From assembly GCA_036852015.1 (NCBI GenBank), contig JAANDG010000540.1, positions 37,084 to 101,083 on the forward strand: a DNA stretch of 64,000 nucleotides, in the 5' to 3' direction. Positions 16,014-28,016 of the stretch are shown piece after piece; position 1 is the stretch's first letter, and every line of letters starts with the position of its first letter. The position numbers and the translations under genes were made by a program. This DNA comes from Pelodera strongyloides (Eukaryota; Nematoda; Chromadorea; Rhabditida; Rhabditidae). The notes beneath the pieces were generated by a model, which had not been told where the DNA came from, searched no databases, and was given only the letters and a program-made list of their open reading frames with translations.

Positions 16014-18842
16014 ATGTGCGGAATCCGACTTTTAGTGGCCACTTGCCTGGCAGTTGGCGCTTTCGCCCAATATCCTGGTATGCTTTGGACACTTTTAACT
16101 TTTTCCGCTGGAAGTTTTCTCTCTATTCGACTTATTTATTAATTATTGGACAGGAAAACTCTTTCATATGCACTTGACAACTTTGCGTTATCGTTGTACT
16201 TTCGAAGTTCTAGCTTACTTTTTATGCTTTGCGCCATATTCAAACAATACTAAGCGGTAAATTTGAGAGAATGTTACAAGTTTTGACAATTTATAAATAT
16301 CAATGTAGTTTTTCCAACAAATTATGAATTGCCTACCTTATCCAAACCATCATTTAATTTCTCAGTTGCAGCTCCGCTCTACAGCGCATGCAGCCCTGCC
16401 GTGCCTTGTGCGCAGGGACTCGCCTGCCAGGCCGCCGTTTGTGTGCCGCCCATGGCCGCACCTCCGATGCCCGCCTACGCGCCACCTCCGATGCCCGCCT
16501 ACGCGCCACCTCCGATGCCCGCCTACGCACCACCTCCGATGCCTGCCTACGCACCACCACCTCCTCCCCCTGCTCCTGTTGCAATGCCCGCCTACGCTCC
16601 CCCTCCCCCACCACCAGCCGCCCCCATGTACGCCCCCGGACCAATGTACGCCGCCCCCGCCCCTCTCCCCGTCGGACCACCACCCGCCCCTGTAGTAAGT
16701 ATTTAATCTGTATAGTTTTTATTTTATTTTATATTGCATTGGAACATTTATTGTATAATATTTTAACATTTTAAGGTTATTAAAGAACATTAAGCAGAGT
16801 AAAATGGTAAACGTATAAAATGTACCAATCGTCTCTGACCAGCCAACCGTGCTGTAGGTCCCAGTCGCCGCGGCGCCCGCAGTTCCCGTCGCGCCCGCCC
16901 CCGTCGTCGCCGCCGCACCCGCCGTCCCAGTTGTGCCAGCAGCGGTGGGTAACAAGACTAACACATAGGCATCAACACCCTTCACTGACACTGCTAACAT
17001 GTCTTGCGGAATAGGAATCACGATGACGTCACGGAAATGATCGTTCTTTGAGTTGCTTATTATGTGTTAATTCTCTGGTTCTTTCGACACAAGCAGAGGC
17101 TTACGACGCATTCGAGTAGAGCAGTTTTATTTTCTTCACTCTTCCAAATGTGTCTCTCCCTCTATCTCTTTTCTCCGCTCTCTCTCTCTATCTACAGTAC
17201 CCCAACTTACCCCCGCAAAGTATTTCCAGGCACCCGCCCCAATGATTGCCGCCCAGCCTCCAATCCCCGCTTGCGCCCCCTCGTGCCTTGGTGGAGCCGC
17301 GTAAGTCTTTATGTTGACACAAGAGCTTAAAGTGGTATAACATCCGGTTTATGAATCCTGTGTAGAGCGTTCTATCGCTTTAATGTTACAGCGACAGCTG
17401 AAACCGATTAGAGTCACATTCATAGAGCGAATTTAGATTCTGCTGAAATCTACCGCAAAAGTATATGCATTTCGAAAAGAAAACGGCAGCTTATCCCAGT
17501 ACTACATGTTTGCGGCGGTGAACCCGGTTTATGAAAATTTTTATCATTTAACTCAAATTCACCCGTTTAGTTGCGTCGGAGGAGCTTGCCAGTGTGCCGC
17601 CCCGGTTGTCTACTCCCCCGTTGTTGGATGTGCCCCTCCCCCGCCGCCCCCAGTTATGCCCGCCCCCGTCGTAGCCGGACGTCTCATTCCTCAGGTACAG
17701 GGGGATCTCATTTCTTTACTGCTATCCAGCCAAGCCAATCCAGTCCTAATAATTATTGTATGGTAAAGTATCACATTTTCTTCCGCTGCTGCGTGTAAGC
17801 TATCTCACAGGACGCACTGTTTGATGTATAGAAATTGGTAGTGCAAGTTGCAAACTCCATTCGTAAGACTTCCTAAGGATATTGCTAGTGTAGGGCATAG
17901 AATTACAGGTTCCTAAACATGCATACCTTGCAGGCCCTCCCTGGAGCCCCCTGTGAGCCTGGAGTCGAGTGCACTGGAGGTTCAGTCTGCTCTCTCGGTG
18001 TCTGCGTCTGCCCACCAGAGCTCGTCCAAGAGGGAACTGTCTGTGTTGCCCGCACTGTCTACGGAGTAGTCCCGCCCCCGGTTGTCCCAGTCGCCCCACC
18101 AGTTGCCGTATGTTATTCATTTGAATATTAATTTGAATATTGTGCTGGCTGGAGCACAAAGTGTGATCCTGACTGTGTACTCATTACAATTGCTCGCTTG
18201 TGAAATGGTGAATAATCACCATAAGAAAAAATCTTCCTAAATAACCATACCTAAGTACCATGACCTTACCTAAGAACGATTTACACAAATCAACAATACC
18301 CGCCAATCAGCTCACCCGCACTTACAGTACCTTCCCGTCGGAGCCCCATGCGTTGCCCCCGCCCCAGTCATGGCCGCCGCCCCTCCCCCACCCCCTCCCA
18401 TGTGCTCCCCCGGTGCCATGTGCTCTCCCGCCGGAATGTGCGCCTGCTCGCCCGCCTACGCCCCGGTACAGGGAGCTTGCGTTCGCAGAAGTAAGTTGAC
18501 AGGAGACTCACGTTAATACTCACTTTTCTCCACTTAGTAATTTTGTAATTGCCTGTATGGAAATCTCATATTGATCTTCCACCTTTACATTTGTAGCGTA
18601 GTACAAGGCTGAGCTTGGTACTGTACGTAGATAACAATACAACGCATAATACAGTGAGTACGTTTCCCCAAGTTACGCACTGACACTACACATACATGTA
18701 TATTGTACGCGTATGCTAATGAGTTTAACATAATGTTCTAATTATTTGGTGGAAGACTACAGTATAAAATAAATTACAATATGAAATTGCAGAACATATG
18801 AAGATGGCCCTCAAGGAAGAGTCGAAGGAGAAGGACGAATAA
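16014..18842 (+). CDS. Secreted Pro/Ala-rich protein with EB-type cysteine modules, paralogue 1
   Basis: Eight exons join in phase: 16014-16077, 16366-16694, 16858-16944, 17230-17300, 17571-17694, 17934-18107, 18328-18490, 18793-18842, giving 353 residues. The N-terminus MCGIRLLVATCLAVGAFAQ is a clear signal peptide. Then come a short Cys segment, a long Pro/Ala/Tyr-rich region with four PPMPAYA-type repeats, an Ala/Val/Pro exon, a CVGGACQC segment, a full EB-like module (GAPCEPG...GGSVCSLGVCVCPPEL...GTVCV), a second one (GAPC...GAMC...GMCACSPAY...GACV) and a basic/acidic tail KMALKEESKEKDE. EB modules are Cys-rich extracellular domains of nematode proteins. Function is unknown; a structural role in cuticle, eggshell or gland secretion is plausible. 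The paralogue at 24.0-26.1 kb shares the exon order but lacks the Pro-rich exons. Confidence 0.85.
16452..16560 (+). repeat. 24-base tandem repeats coding for PPMPAYA
   Basis: Four near-identical copies of CCTCCGATGCCCGCCTACGC plus four bases encode an 8-residue repeat. Copies differ by only one or two silent changes, which suggests recent expansion or homogenisation. Confidence 0.85.
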
Positions 18843-19014
18843 ATTTCAACTTCTCCAAAAAAAATTGTAGATTATTTTGCCCTTTCCGGGAATTTTGATC
18901 TACAAAAGATCATCTTTGGTTTAATTTGAAACCAAATGATCTCCCGCTACTTGTCTGTACAAAGCATGTTGTTTTTTTGCGATGCCATACGCTATTTAAT
19001 AAATTTATTAAAAC

Positions 19015-20086
19015 ATTTTTTGTGACAAAATATAGCCCTGCAACCTACAACACATATACAGTATACAGCATACAATACCAAAGAAAAGTAAAACAGAAAT
19101 TGATAAAAATTGTTGGCATTGAAAGGAACGCAAATATATAAGGAAATTTATTTATTAGCCGATGATTTTAATAGCATTCATCAAAGAAAACATTAAGACT
19201 AAAATTACTTTTTAATCGTTTTCTAAGAATAAATATTGCTGAAAAGGACTAGTGCTAATAATTTTGACAGAGTAGAAAAGTGTCGCAGAAGCAAACAGAC
19301 GCAAAATAACAAAGTGCAATTGAGATGAAAACTTTCAACTAAAATAGCAAAAAGTTCAGTCACAGTTGGGAGCTTGAATGCCAATAGTCAGTTTTATAGA
19401 CTTTGAATGAGTTGGCCATTTTTTTGCCGCAAATTTTGGCACTAGAAGAAAAAAAAGTAAATTGGCTGCATTTACCATTTCTCTTTTACTCAGCCCTGGG
19501 ACCTGAGGGGCTATTTGGTTGTTGATTAATTTTAACTTACCTGGCCGTTTTGTTATCATGGTTAGTCACTTCAGAACAATTATTGCTTACTTTATATTTA
19601 TATTTAATCTCACAAATTCTCGCCTATAACTCCCGTAAAAGCGACTGAGCTGAGGATCAGGCCAAGGGTGCGCCACGTGCCTCTGTTAAAACATCCCGCA
19701 ACTCACGTTTAGGAGGGCGCGCCGCGTGCGCCACGTACTTGCGCGCCTAGGTGGCAATAGGTGCGCCAACCAGAATTTTACGTCTTTCGTACCCCGTTGC
19801 GCGCGATTGCCCGAAATGGTGGCACCCTTTTTGCGCGGAGACTTTGCACGTTGTAGGATAGCTTGGCATCAATACCTAAGGTTTAAAATAATCAATTTAG
19901 AAAGAATGTTGAGATCTACCAACACATATTTGAAAAAAATCCAGAATAAGAATGCTGATTGCGATGGAACATCTAGCACAGATCTAGGACACGAGCTCTT
20001 GTTGATTCGATCCAGACACGGTCCAGACACGGTCCAGACGGCAAAAAGCACAAGAAAAGCACCACGAACATCTGTGAACAATCGTG
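19015..20086 (+). repeat. 1.07-kb repeat, copy A
   Basis: It starts TTTTTTGTGACAAAATATAG and ends ACATCTGTGAACAATCGTG. It is closely similar throughout to copy B at 21475-22999. It contains CpG-rich pieces such as GCGCCACGTACTTGCGCGCC. No protein family was recognised. It may be a transposon body or a segmental duplication. Confidence 0.85.
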
Positions 20087-21236
20087 ACTTTGATTTTTGA
20101 TTTTTGATTGATGATGATTTTGTAGTGACTGCGATCCTTTAGCAAAATACTTCAGTTTCATGCAAAAGTTAAAGTGGTGTCCAATGGTGTCCATACCCGG
20201 TGGTGCCCGGGTGTCCATGGTGTATTATCCAATAGGCCGAACGACGTAAAACATTACCAAGCCCTTGGGCCGCGTTGTGGTTGTGGTGATTGTCGTCAGC
20301 TCGGTGAGGTACATTGTTGGTTATGAATATTACTTCGAATGATAATTTTACTGTCAAAACCAGTAAGAGAGAGAGTGCAGACGAAGAGAGTTTTATCCGC
20401 AATCAGACTATCTACAGACATGTACATCTGCACACAAAAACATGCACTTTCTGGGTGGCCGGCGAAAATTCTCACATTAACTGTCGACGGAGTATGTTAA
20501 TGGTACATCGAGTCATGAGATGCACTTTTAAAGCATTATAACGGATGGTTTTTGAAATCTGTTTGCGTACGTTGTGCACATATGAATTCCGAAAAATTGC
20601 ACGAAATAGCGGAGTTATTCGCACACACTGCATGTTCAACATGTGTTTCAGAAACCTGCTGTTGTACCGCTTTAACTGACTACAGTGTGAACTTGGCGCG
20701 TAAGCTCTGATATGACGAATGTAAAATCATAATATTATTATCTACTACGCTTGGGCGAAAGAGCTTTGATAAGGAAAAAAAAGAATACTTTCAACTCTCG
20801 TTTCACCAAAGAGAGAATCTGGTTGGGTTGATTAATATGACTAATATGGTTAATATGGATGAATAATAGCTAATGGCTTTTAGGTGGAGATCAATAATGG
20901 GACAATGTCGAATGACGATTTTTCACTACGGGATCAACTATGTAAATTAGGAATATTTATAACGGGATCTGAGCTGAGGAGCAGAGGAGTGCAACGTGTA
21001 TCGCTGCATAACTACGTAAAAATTCAGCTGCCCACGATGCGTTTCAAAAACCGGCCGGTATTTCGCTTAAAAATAGTTGGCAGGCGCATTCAACGGCAGA
21101 TCGACTATTTTGGCCGGTATGACGGCGAACGTGTACCAATGCTTTTAAACACTACATCAGCATTATTGTTGGAGTAGACAATGAAACGAAATTCATGGCT
21201 TGTCTTGAGCTCCATCGTTATTTATTTATCGAAAAA

Positions 21237-21473
21237 CCAGTCTGCTCACGCCGCCTGAGCCGACTTGCATGGAAATAAAATTGGTTTAGCATGGGCATAC
21301 TTATATACAAAGCTTCAAACGTATCCTAAGAAATTCACATAATAGGAAACAATTGCATACACATACTGCGATATTGAGCTGCGCCACCCTTTTATACCCG
21401 AACACGAAATTTGCATTTCGTAACGCACATCGGTATGCAAATTAGGCTACAGTTACTCTTTTATATAATAAGA
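21237..21473 (-). mobile_element. Helitron-like element (copy 3)
   Basis: On the minus strand it begins TCTTATTATATAAAAGAGTA after A and ends with a GC hairpin plus CTGG before T. Its 5' terminus lies directly against the start of repeat copy B. Confidence 0.7.
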
Positions 21474-21474
21474 T

Positions 21475-22999
21475 TTTTTGTGTGACAAGATATAGCCCTA
21501 CAACCTACAACACATATACAGTATACAATATACAATACCAAAGAAAAGTAAAACAGAAATTGATAAAAAAATTTGGCATTGAAAGGAACGTAAATATATA
21601 AGGAAATTTATTTATTAGCCGATGATTTTAATCGCATTCATCAAAGAAAACATTAACACTAAAATTACTTTTTAATCGTTTTCTAAGAATAAATTTTGCA
21701 TGAAAAGGACTAGTGTTAATAATTTTGACAGAGAAGAAAAGTGTCGCAGAAGCAAACAAATGCAAATGCAAAATAACAAAGTACAATTGAGGTGAAAACT
21801 AAAATAGCAAAAAGTTCAGTCACAGTTGGCAGCTTGAATACCAATAGTCAGTTTTATAGACTCTGAATGAGCTCTACCATTTTTATCCACAAATTTTGGT
21901 ACTAGAAAAAAAAGTAAATTGGCTTCATTTACCATTTCTCTTTTACTCAGCCCTGGGACCTGAGGGGCTATTTGGTTGTTGATTAATTTAAACTTAAAGG
22001 GACGGGCCCATCAAAATAAACCCATATTTTGCATGTTTTTATAATTTGTATAAAAGGGGTTTATTACAATATATGTACACTAAATTTCGGCTAGAGTTTA
22101 TCCCGCTGAAATTTTTCGGTGTCGATAAACTCAAAAGTATACCGTAGAAGACCAACAATTGCACCCTTATTTCCTTACCGCGTGTCCCGGGGGAATGTGG
22201 CTATATGGACAGATAGTCGCCCGGGTCCCAATCAGAGCGAGGTATCCTCGGGAGACGCGGTAAGAAAATAAGGGTGCAATTGTTGGTATTCTACGGTATA
22301 CTTTTGAGTTTATCGACACCGAAAAATTTCAGCGGGGTAAAGTCTAGCCGTAACTTAGTGTACATATATTATAATAAACCCCCTTTATACAAATTATAAA
22401 AACATGCAAAATATAGTTTTATTTTGATGGGCCCGTCCCTTTAACTGGCCGTTTTGTTATCATGGTTAGTCACTTCAGGACAATTCTTCTTGCTTATTTT
22501 ATATTTATATTTAATCCCACAAATTCTCGTCTATAACTCCCGTAAAAGCGACTGAACTGAGGATCAGGCCAAGGGTGCGCCACGTGCCCATGTCATGTTA
22601 AAACATCCCGCAACTCACGTTTAGGAGGGCGCGCCACGTGCGCCACGTAGGTGCACGCCGAGGTGGCAATAGGTGCGCCAGCCAGAATTTTACGTCTTTC
22701 GTACCCCGTTGCGCGCGATTGCCCGAAATGGTGGCACCCTTTTTGCGCGGAGACTTTGCACGTTGTAGGATAGCTTGGCATCTATACCTAAGATTTAAGA
22801 TAATCAATTTAGAAAGAATGTTGAGATCTACCAACACATATTTGAAAAAAAATCCAGAATAAGAATACTGATTGCGATGGAACATCTAGCACAGATCTAG
22901 GACACGAGCTCTTGGTGATTCGATCCAGACTCGGTCCAGACACGGTCCAGACGGCAAAAAGCACAAGAAAAGCACCACGAACATCTGTGAACAATCGTG
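21475..22999 (+). repeat. 1.07-kb repeat, copy B, interrupted by a fold-back element
   Basis: It has the same boundaries as copy A. Once the 447-base insertion at 21998-22444 is removed, its length (about 1,078) matches copy A (1,072). Confidence 0.85.
21994..22444. mobile_element. TTAA-flanked fold-back element (copy 2), with empty site in repeat copy A
   Basis: TTAA plus AGGGACGGGCCCATCA at the left is mirrored at the right, ending TTAA at 22441-22444. Copy A reads AACTTACCTGGCC at the equivalent place, giving a near-perfect empty site (TTAC against TTAA). The inner arms contain AATTGCACCCTTATTT, also found in the element at 38165-38614. Confidence 0.92.
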
Positions 23000-23135
23000 T
23001 TCATCAGACAATGCAAACAATAGAGATAAGTGGACTCGAAAGGGAACGGAATGTTGGAAATTCGGAAAATATCAGAAACTGAAAACGATGACGTCTGGTT
23101 GGCTATATCAGTCATAGATTATAAATTTTTATGAA

Positions 23136-23166
<31 letters not shown>

Positions 23167-23871
23167 GATAGAGAGAGTGGGAGAGAGAGAGAGAAGGGAG
23201 AGAGACAGAGAGAGAAGGGAGAAGAGAGAGAGTGGGAGAGGGAGAGAAGGTGACTAAAGAGGCGAAAATACTGTGGATTTACAGTTTTTTTTTGGGAATT
23301 TCCAACCATGATGACCACGAACATCTTTTAATTTTACTTCAGAGGCGCTATATTTATAGTTTTCCCTGTCGTTCTAATTTGAAATCATGGACTCATTCAT
23401 AGCGTTTTCATGCGCCCACCTGTACGCAAAATGTACCTCAAGGAACAAATAACATTTCAGTTTCAGCCGCACCATTCTAGTCTGCGGGAAAAAACCCTTA
23501 CAAAAGGCCTTGTGTTTAAATTTCACTTCCCATTCATTGGGTGCTTTCTTTAGATTCTTGGCATTATATTCCTCAAAAAAAGCCTCCCTCGCCTGGGAAA
23601 AGGTGCCCGGAAGAAACCCCAAATGCGTCCCTCTTTGCGCGTCTTCCGCTAGCTCGTCCGCGTCCGCGTGTGTGTGTGAATTGGTTAAGGGCGCGGCCGT
23701 CTTCTGCCTTTTTGCATAAAAGAAGATGCACGGCGCGCGCTAGAGTTCTTTGCTCTGCGTGTCGGGCGCGCTCCGGTGCCAGAGCGCTGCCTCCGGGTCA
23801 GCGGCCCTCTTGTGGCGCACGCGCATCCGCATCAGCCAGCCCGCCCACTAGAGCGCTCGGCAAAATCAGGG

Positions 23872-23878
23872 CATAAAA
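23872..23878 (+). promoter_or_regulatory. TATA-like box of the second EB gene
   Basis: CATAAAA in a GC-rich setting, about 125 bases before the start codon. Another CATAAAA lies at about 23715. Confidence 0.45.
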
Positions 23879-24000
23879 GCATGGGAATGGTTGAGGCCAA
23901 GGCATAAGACCTTTTGGGACGTCTCACTCACAACCCCCCTACCTGCGCATCTTATTAACTCGACGAATTTTATTCACCTTTAAAAGTCAGAGTTTAGAAA

Positions 24001-26057
24001 ATGAACTCAAATAGTTTTATCGTCGTCTGTGCCTTGATTGCTGTGGCTGCTGGTGAGCATTTACTATACTTTATTTTTGTGCCATTAGTATTTTGTTGTT
24101 TGTAGTTTGTATTTTGCAATGTTTACTGTAACTAGCAAATCACAGGGTATTGTGCACTTTTTAGCAGAAGAGTACTGTAAGCAAAAAAGCAATTTGCCTC
24201 GTTGTGTAGTTATTTTTATCTTTTGATTTTACTTATTTACTGTCTCATTTTTAAGATTTTAAATTTCAGCCCAATACGGATGCGCACCCGCTTGCGTCGG
24301 AGGAGCACAGTATGTTTCTTATTTATCGGTTACAAATATTTATTTGAATAAGATCTTTCCAGTTTGATATTTCTCACCTTTGATCACATTTTGTCATGTG
24401 AATAAACATTCTTCGCATTATTCCGGCGGTGCCTACCAAACTTTTCAAGTATGTACTACAGCCGGATATAGATAATGTTGGCTTACTAGTTACTCTTATA
24501 TCTATCTGTTCCGTTGTTTGTTTATCGTTTATCCTCGATAATCTCATTGGGCTTCATAATTTAAACATGGCAACGACTGTGCGACTGTGCTGCACAGCCG
24601 AGCCTATAAATCATTGTTTGCATATTCGCCTATAGGACTTCTAGGAACCTGGTGACCTATAGGAACCTATAGGAAAGACCTATATGAACCTGGTGTCTCT
24701 TGCACACAAGAGTGTCTATGATATTACCAAAGCATGCAGTGCAAGACTTCCCAAGGTTCATATTTTTAGGTTTTCCGGTTCACAATCGGAAAAGCGATAC
24801 GCTCAATGAGGCACTAATGTTTGTTTATCTTCCAGATGTTACGCTGGCGCCTGCCGTTGCGCGCAGCCCGAGGTTGTGTACTCCCCAATGGTGGGTTGTG
24901 CTGCCTTCCCCGTGGCCCCAGTTCCCGTTATCGCTCCCAGACTTATTCCCCAGGTAGGGATTCCTTTGGGAACACTTGCATGTACATTTTTGGAAAATGC
25001 TCTGTATTTACGGACAAACTATAAAAAAGTATAATATGCATTTTTGAAACGTATGCTGGATTCGGCACATTGGGACTCACAAATTTGCATGGAAATCTAA
25101 GTGTAAATTCAGTTGTCCAGTATGTTAACAAAAAGCATGCCATACCGCTTTAATCTCAAACTGCCCCCTTGCAGGCCCTCCCCGGCGCACCTTGTGAGCC
25201 CGGAGTCGAGTGCACTGGAGGTTCAGTCTGCTCCCTGGGAATCTGTGTCTGCCCACCAGAGCTTATCCAAGAGGGAACAGTGTGCGTTGCCCGCACCATC
25301 TACGGAGTCGTCCCGCCCCCGGTCATCCCGGTCCCAGTTACTGTAAGTATTGAATTAATAAAACTCTTAATTACATTCTAAAGTGGATTTTTGCTTGTAG
25401 AAGTATTTTTGTTTTGGGTTTTTGTATTTTTGTCTTGGGTTGTATTTTTCCGTTTTCGTGCTCTCAATATCTAAATCGGCAAGCACTTCCTCAAGTTTAC
25501 TGTTTCGTGACCACTGACAGTGAATACGAGAGCAGCACAGCCTTTAGCTGTAACTGTATAGTATGGTAATGTTTTTTGCAGTACATTCCCGTCGGAGCTC
25601 CTTGCCAGCCCATGATGGCCGCCCCAGCTCCCCCTTGCGTGCAGGGTGCCATGTGCGCGCCGACTGGAGTGTGCGCCTGCCAAGCCGCCTACACCCCGGT
25701 GCGCGGAGGATGCATGAGGAGAAGTAGGCACTACTTTCTCGTACAACACCTTGTTGATTTACAGATTTAATAGTACCATGGCGGTCTCAAATTTACCCAC
25801 CGTACAGTAACTGGGCTCCGAGATTGTGTGAAGGGGCCTGAGTTGTTCCATTGCGAACCTTCAATTTATCCTTTTCCCCCAGTTTATTCCAAAACTGCGC
25901 CATAACTTCGCCGTGCTCCCTTTTTCCGCCAACCGCATATTTTCCTTAGGTCCTGGGTATATGTTCCCTGAGCCTGGAAACGCCTGGATGTTAGTTGACC
26001 GTTCTCGTTTACAAAATTCTCATTGCAGGAATGGTGAAGAGATCCATTCTCAACTAA
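24001..26057 (+). CDS. Secreted EB-module protein, paralogue 2
   Basis: Six exons join in phase: 24001-24052, 24270-24309, 24836-24953, 25175-25342, 25582-25723, 26029-26057, giving 182 residues. MNSNSFIVVCALIAVAAG is a signal peptide. The mature protein starts AQYGCAPACVGGAQCYAGA, has the CRCAQPEVVYSP segment and a complete EB-like module almost identical to that of paralogue 1 (GAPCEPG through GTVCVARTIYGVV). A second Cys module follows (GAPCQP...CVQGAMCAPTGVCACQAAY...GGCMRR) and a short basic tail MVKRSILN. The long Pro/Ala exons of paralogue 1 are absent, so one gene gained or the other lost them. Intron phases match, which shows common descent. The product is probably secreted; its function is unknown. 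Confidence 0.87.
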
Positions 26058-26987
26058 TCTGGGTCCCGTCACGATCTGCACAACCTGCGCATCATACGCA
26101 TCAACTTTGTCTGTACAGTATTGCCTTCTCGCAGTATGTGCAATTAAATGCACACCCTTTTCGACTAATAATAAATAAAGATTTTAATTTATGATGTGTG
26201 GGTTTGGCCTGGCGATGTAGTAACGAAAATGTATGCCTCGGTGCTACTATGAGTAAACTGTAAACACGTTCGATTTACGCTGACGATACTCCGCGCTTGT
26301 GCCGCACACAACTTTTGGGGAGCGCGTCGTAGGAGCGTGGGAAAACTCAGACTTTATTCCGTGAAAATTATGTGCTACATGAGTAAAAGCAAGCAAGATT
26401 GAAAAAAAACGCATCACAATTCGGCAAGCGTTATTGAAGATCACAATATATGATGTGTAATAATCATTAAAGTTAATTAAATGTAGTAAATAAATAAATA
26501 AATAAGTCGGAAATCAGCATCTTTTGTTATTTTTGGTCGTATATAGTATATGAATTGTGCAGGGTGCAGGGGTGCAATCTTCATTCACGTTTGCAACCGC
26601 AGCGAAGTCCATACAAGTGTAGTCACAAAAACATGGCGATGTACGTTGCAGGAGCAATATATATTGGGTACAGCTGATGTATTCGTAGTATATCCGGGGT
26701 TTTTACAACATACTACCAAACCGAAACACTAAACACCTTCCTTATTTAGAAAGTAGAAAATGTTATATGATATGAAATGTTTATCTGTGTGAAAGCTACA
26801 CGATTAAAAAGATAATGCGTGCGGAAAATTTTATTAAATGTAAATTTACATGAAAAGAGAGAAACACATTAGGCAGTATGTTGTCGTATACAGAAAACGG
26901 AGGCCGGAGCCGCTAACGAACTCTCTCCCTAGGTGTGAACTCTCTCCCTAGGTGTGAGTTATCAATAAATTTAACAAAATAAAAATT
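26058..26987. other. Intergenic, no gene seen
   Basis: AT-rich sequence with a tandem pair of AACTCTCTCCCTAGGTGTG near 26919-26956, just before the reverse transcriptase frame. Confidence 0.5.
26174..26179 (+). terminator. Polyadenylation signal of the second EB gene
   Basis: AATAAA lies about 117 bases after the stop codon. Confidence 0.65.
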
Positions 26988-27872
26988 ATGGATTTTAGTA
27001 GCCTTTTTACAAATTTACCCCATGATTGTGTATTGGATAATATGTTCGAACTTATAGACTTATGTTTTAAAAACGCGGGTAAACACCTCATCAATGTTAA
27101 CTATAACAAATGCTTCTATACCGATTCCCTTAGTAAGAATTGTTACAGTGCGCTTGAAGTTAAGCACCTAACTAAATACATCATAGAAAATAGCTTTCTT
27201 ATTTTCCGCAATAACATTTTTAAGCAAATAAAGGGCGTCCCGCAAGGGGGAAATGCATCTCCACTATTAGCTGATCTTACACTATCTATGCTAGAATACA
27301 AATATCTTAAAAGTCCAGCTAACTATCAGTTAAGTGTAAAAGCCTCTATAAAGAGATATATGGATGATATAGCTATCTTCTATAATGACCCAAATGTTAT
27401 TAATAGTATAACCAACATATATCCAAACTCCCTAACATTAGAAACGGCCAATGCTAAGGATACCGAAGCCGCCTTCCTTGATTTATACTTAATTCGTAAC
27501 GACACCAAATGGAACATTAACTTATATAATAAGACGGATGATTATACATTTGAAGTAATACGTTTTCCCATATATGATAGTGCCATTAGTACTAACATCA
27601 AAATTAACTGTATATATGGTGAAATGATTAGAATTAGTAGATGCACTTCAGAACTTTCCTTTTTTAAAAATAAGGTGAAGCAACTTATTGCAAGATTAGT
27701 CAAAAATAAATATCCCATTAATAGTATACAGAACATCATAGTCAGAAGTTTCCAAAAATACCCAATTATATCACAAAAATACTCCATTTCCATTAACAAC
27801 CAGACAGATTGGGTAGCGAGACTCTTCACATATCATTTTGCTCAAGGCACACATTTGTCTTCACTCCACTAG
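26988..27872 (+). pseudogene. Reverse transcriptase domain, 5'-truncated retroelement remnant
   Basis: The 294-residue frame has RT motifs in order: motif A region DFSSLFTNLPH (residues 2-12), motif B KGVPQGGNASPLLADL (about 84-99), catalytic YMDD in KRYMDDIAIF (about 122-131), then LTLE...AAFLDLYL. The SLFTN-P wording, the E-x-x-FLD block and the following NINLYNKTDDY resemble Penelope-like and telomerase-type RTs more than LTR or common LINE enzymes. It starts at motif A with a TAA just nine bases upstream, so the N-terminal fingers are missing. No GIY-YIG or other endonuclease follows. Codon use is AT-rich, unlike neighbouring exons. The frame itself is intact. A domesticated single-domain RT is a weaker alternative. 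Confidence 0.75.
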
Positions 27873-28016
27873 GAAATATATCACTTGATCTTTGTATTTT
27901 GATATGCAGATCCTGCAGATGGTTAGTAGGGTACGCCTCATCGACCTAGTACAACAAACGTATTATGCTACACTACCTAGAGCGTTGAGCTCTATAACTC
28001 ATTATATATTATAATA

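Larger units (their letters stand above)
18843..23871. other. Spacer between EB paralogues, mostly duplicated repeats
   Basis: Apart from the repeat copies and inserted elements listed separately, I see no exon chain. Frames such as 19726-20100 and 20884-21177 lie in or next to repeats. The former is broken in the second copy of the repeat. 23125-23255 is a GA-rich run. Confidence 0.55.

Noticed and set aside
16324..16774. Four overlapping frames of 109-128 codons
   Set aside because: All but one are shadows of the GC-rich Pro/Ala exon; the valid frame is fixed by phase with the signal-peptide exon.
19726..20100. 124-codon frame
   Set aside because: It lies in a repeat; the equivalent frame in the second copy (22638-22862) is interrupted, and no domain is recognisable.
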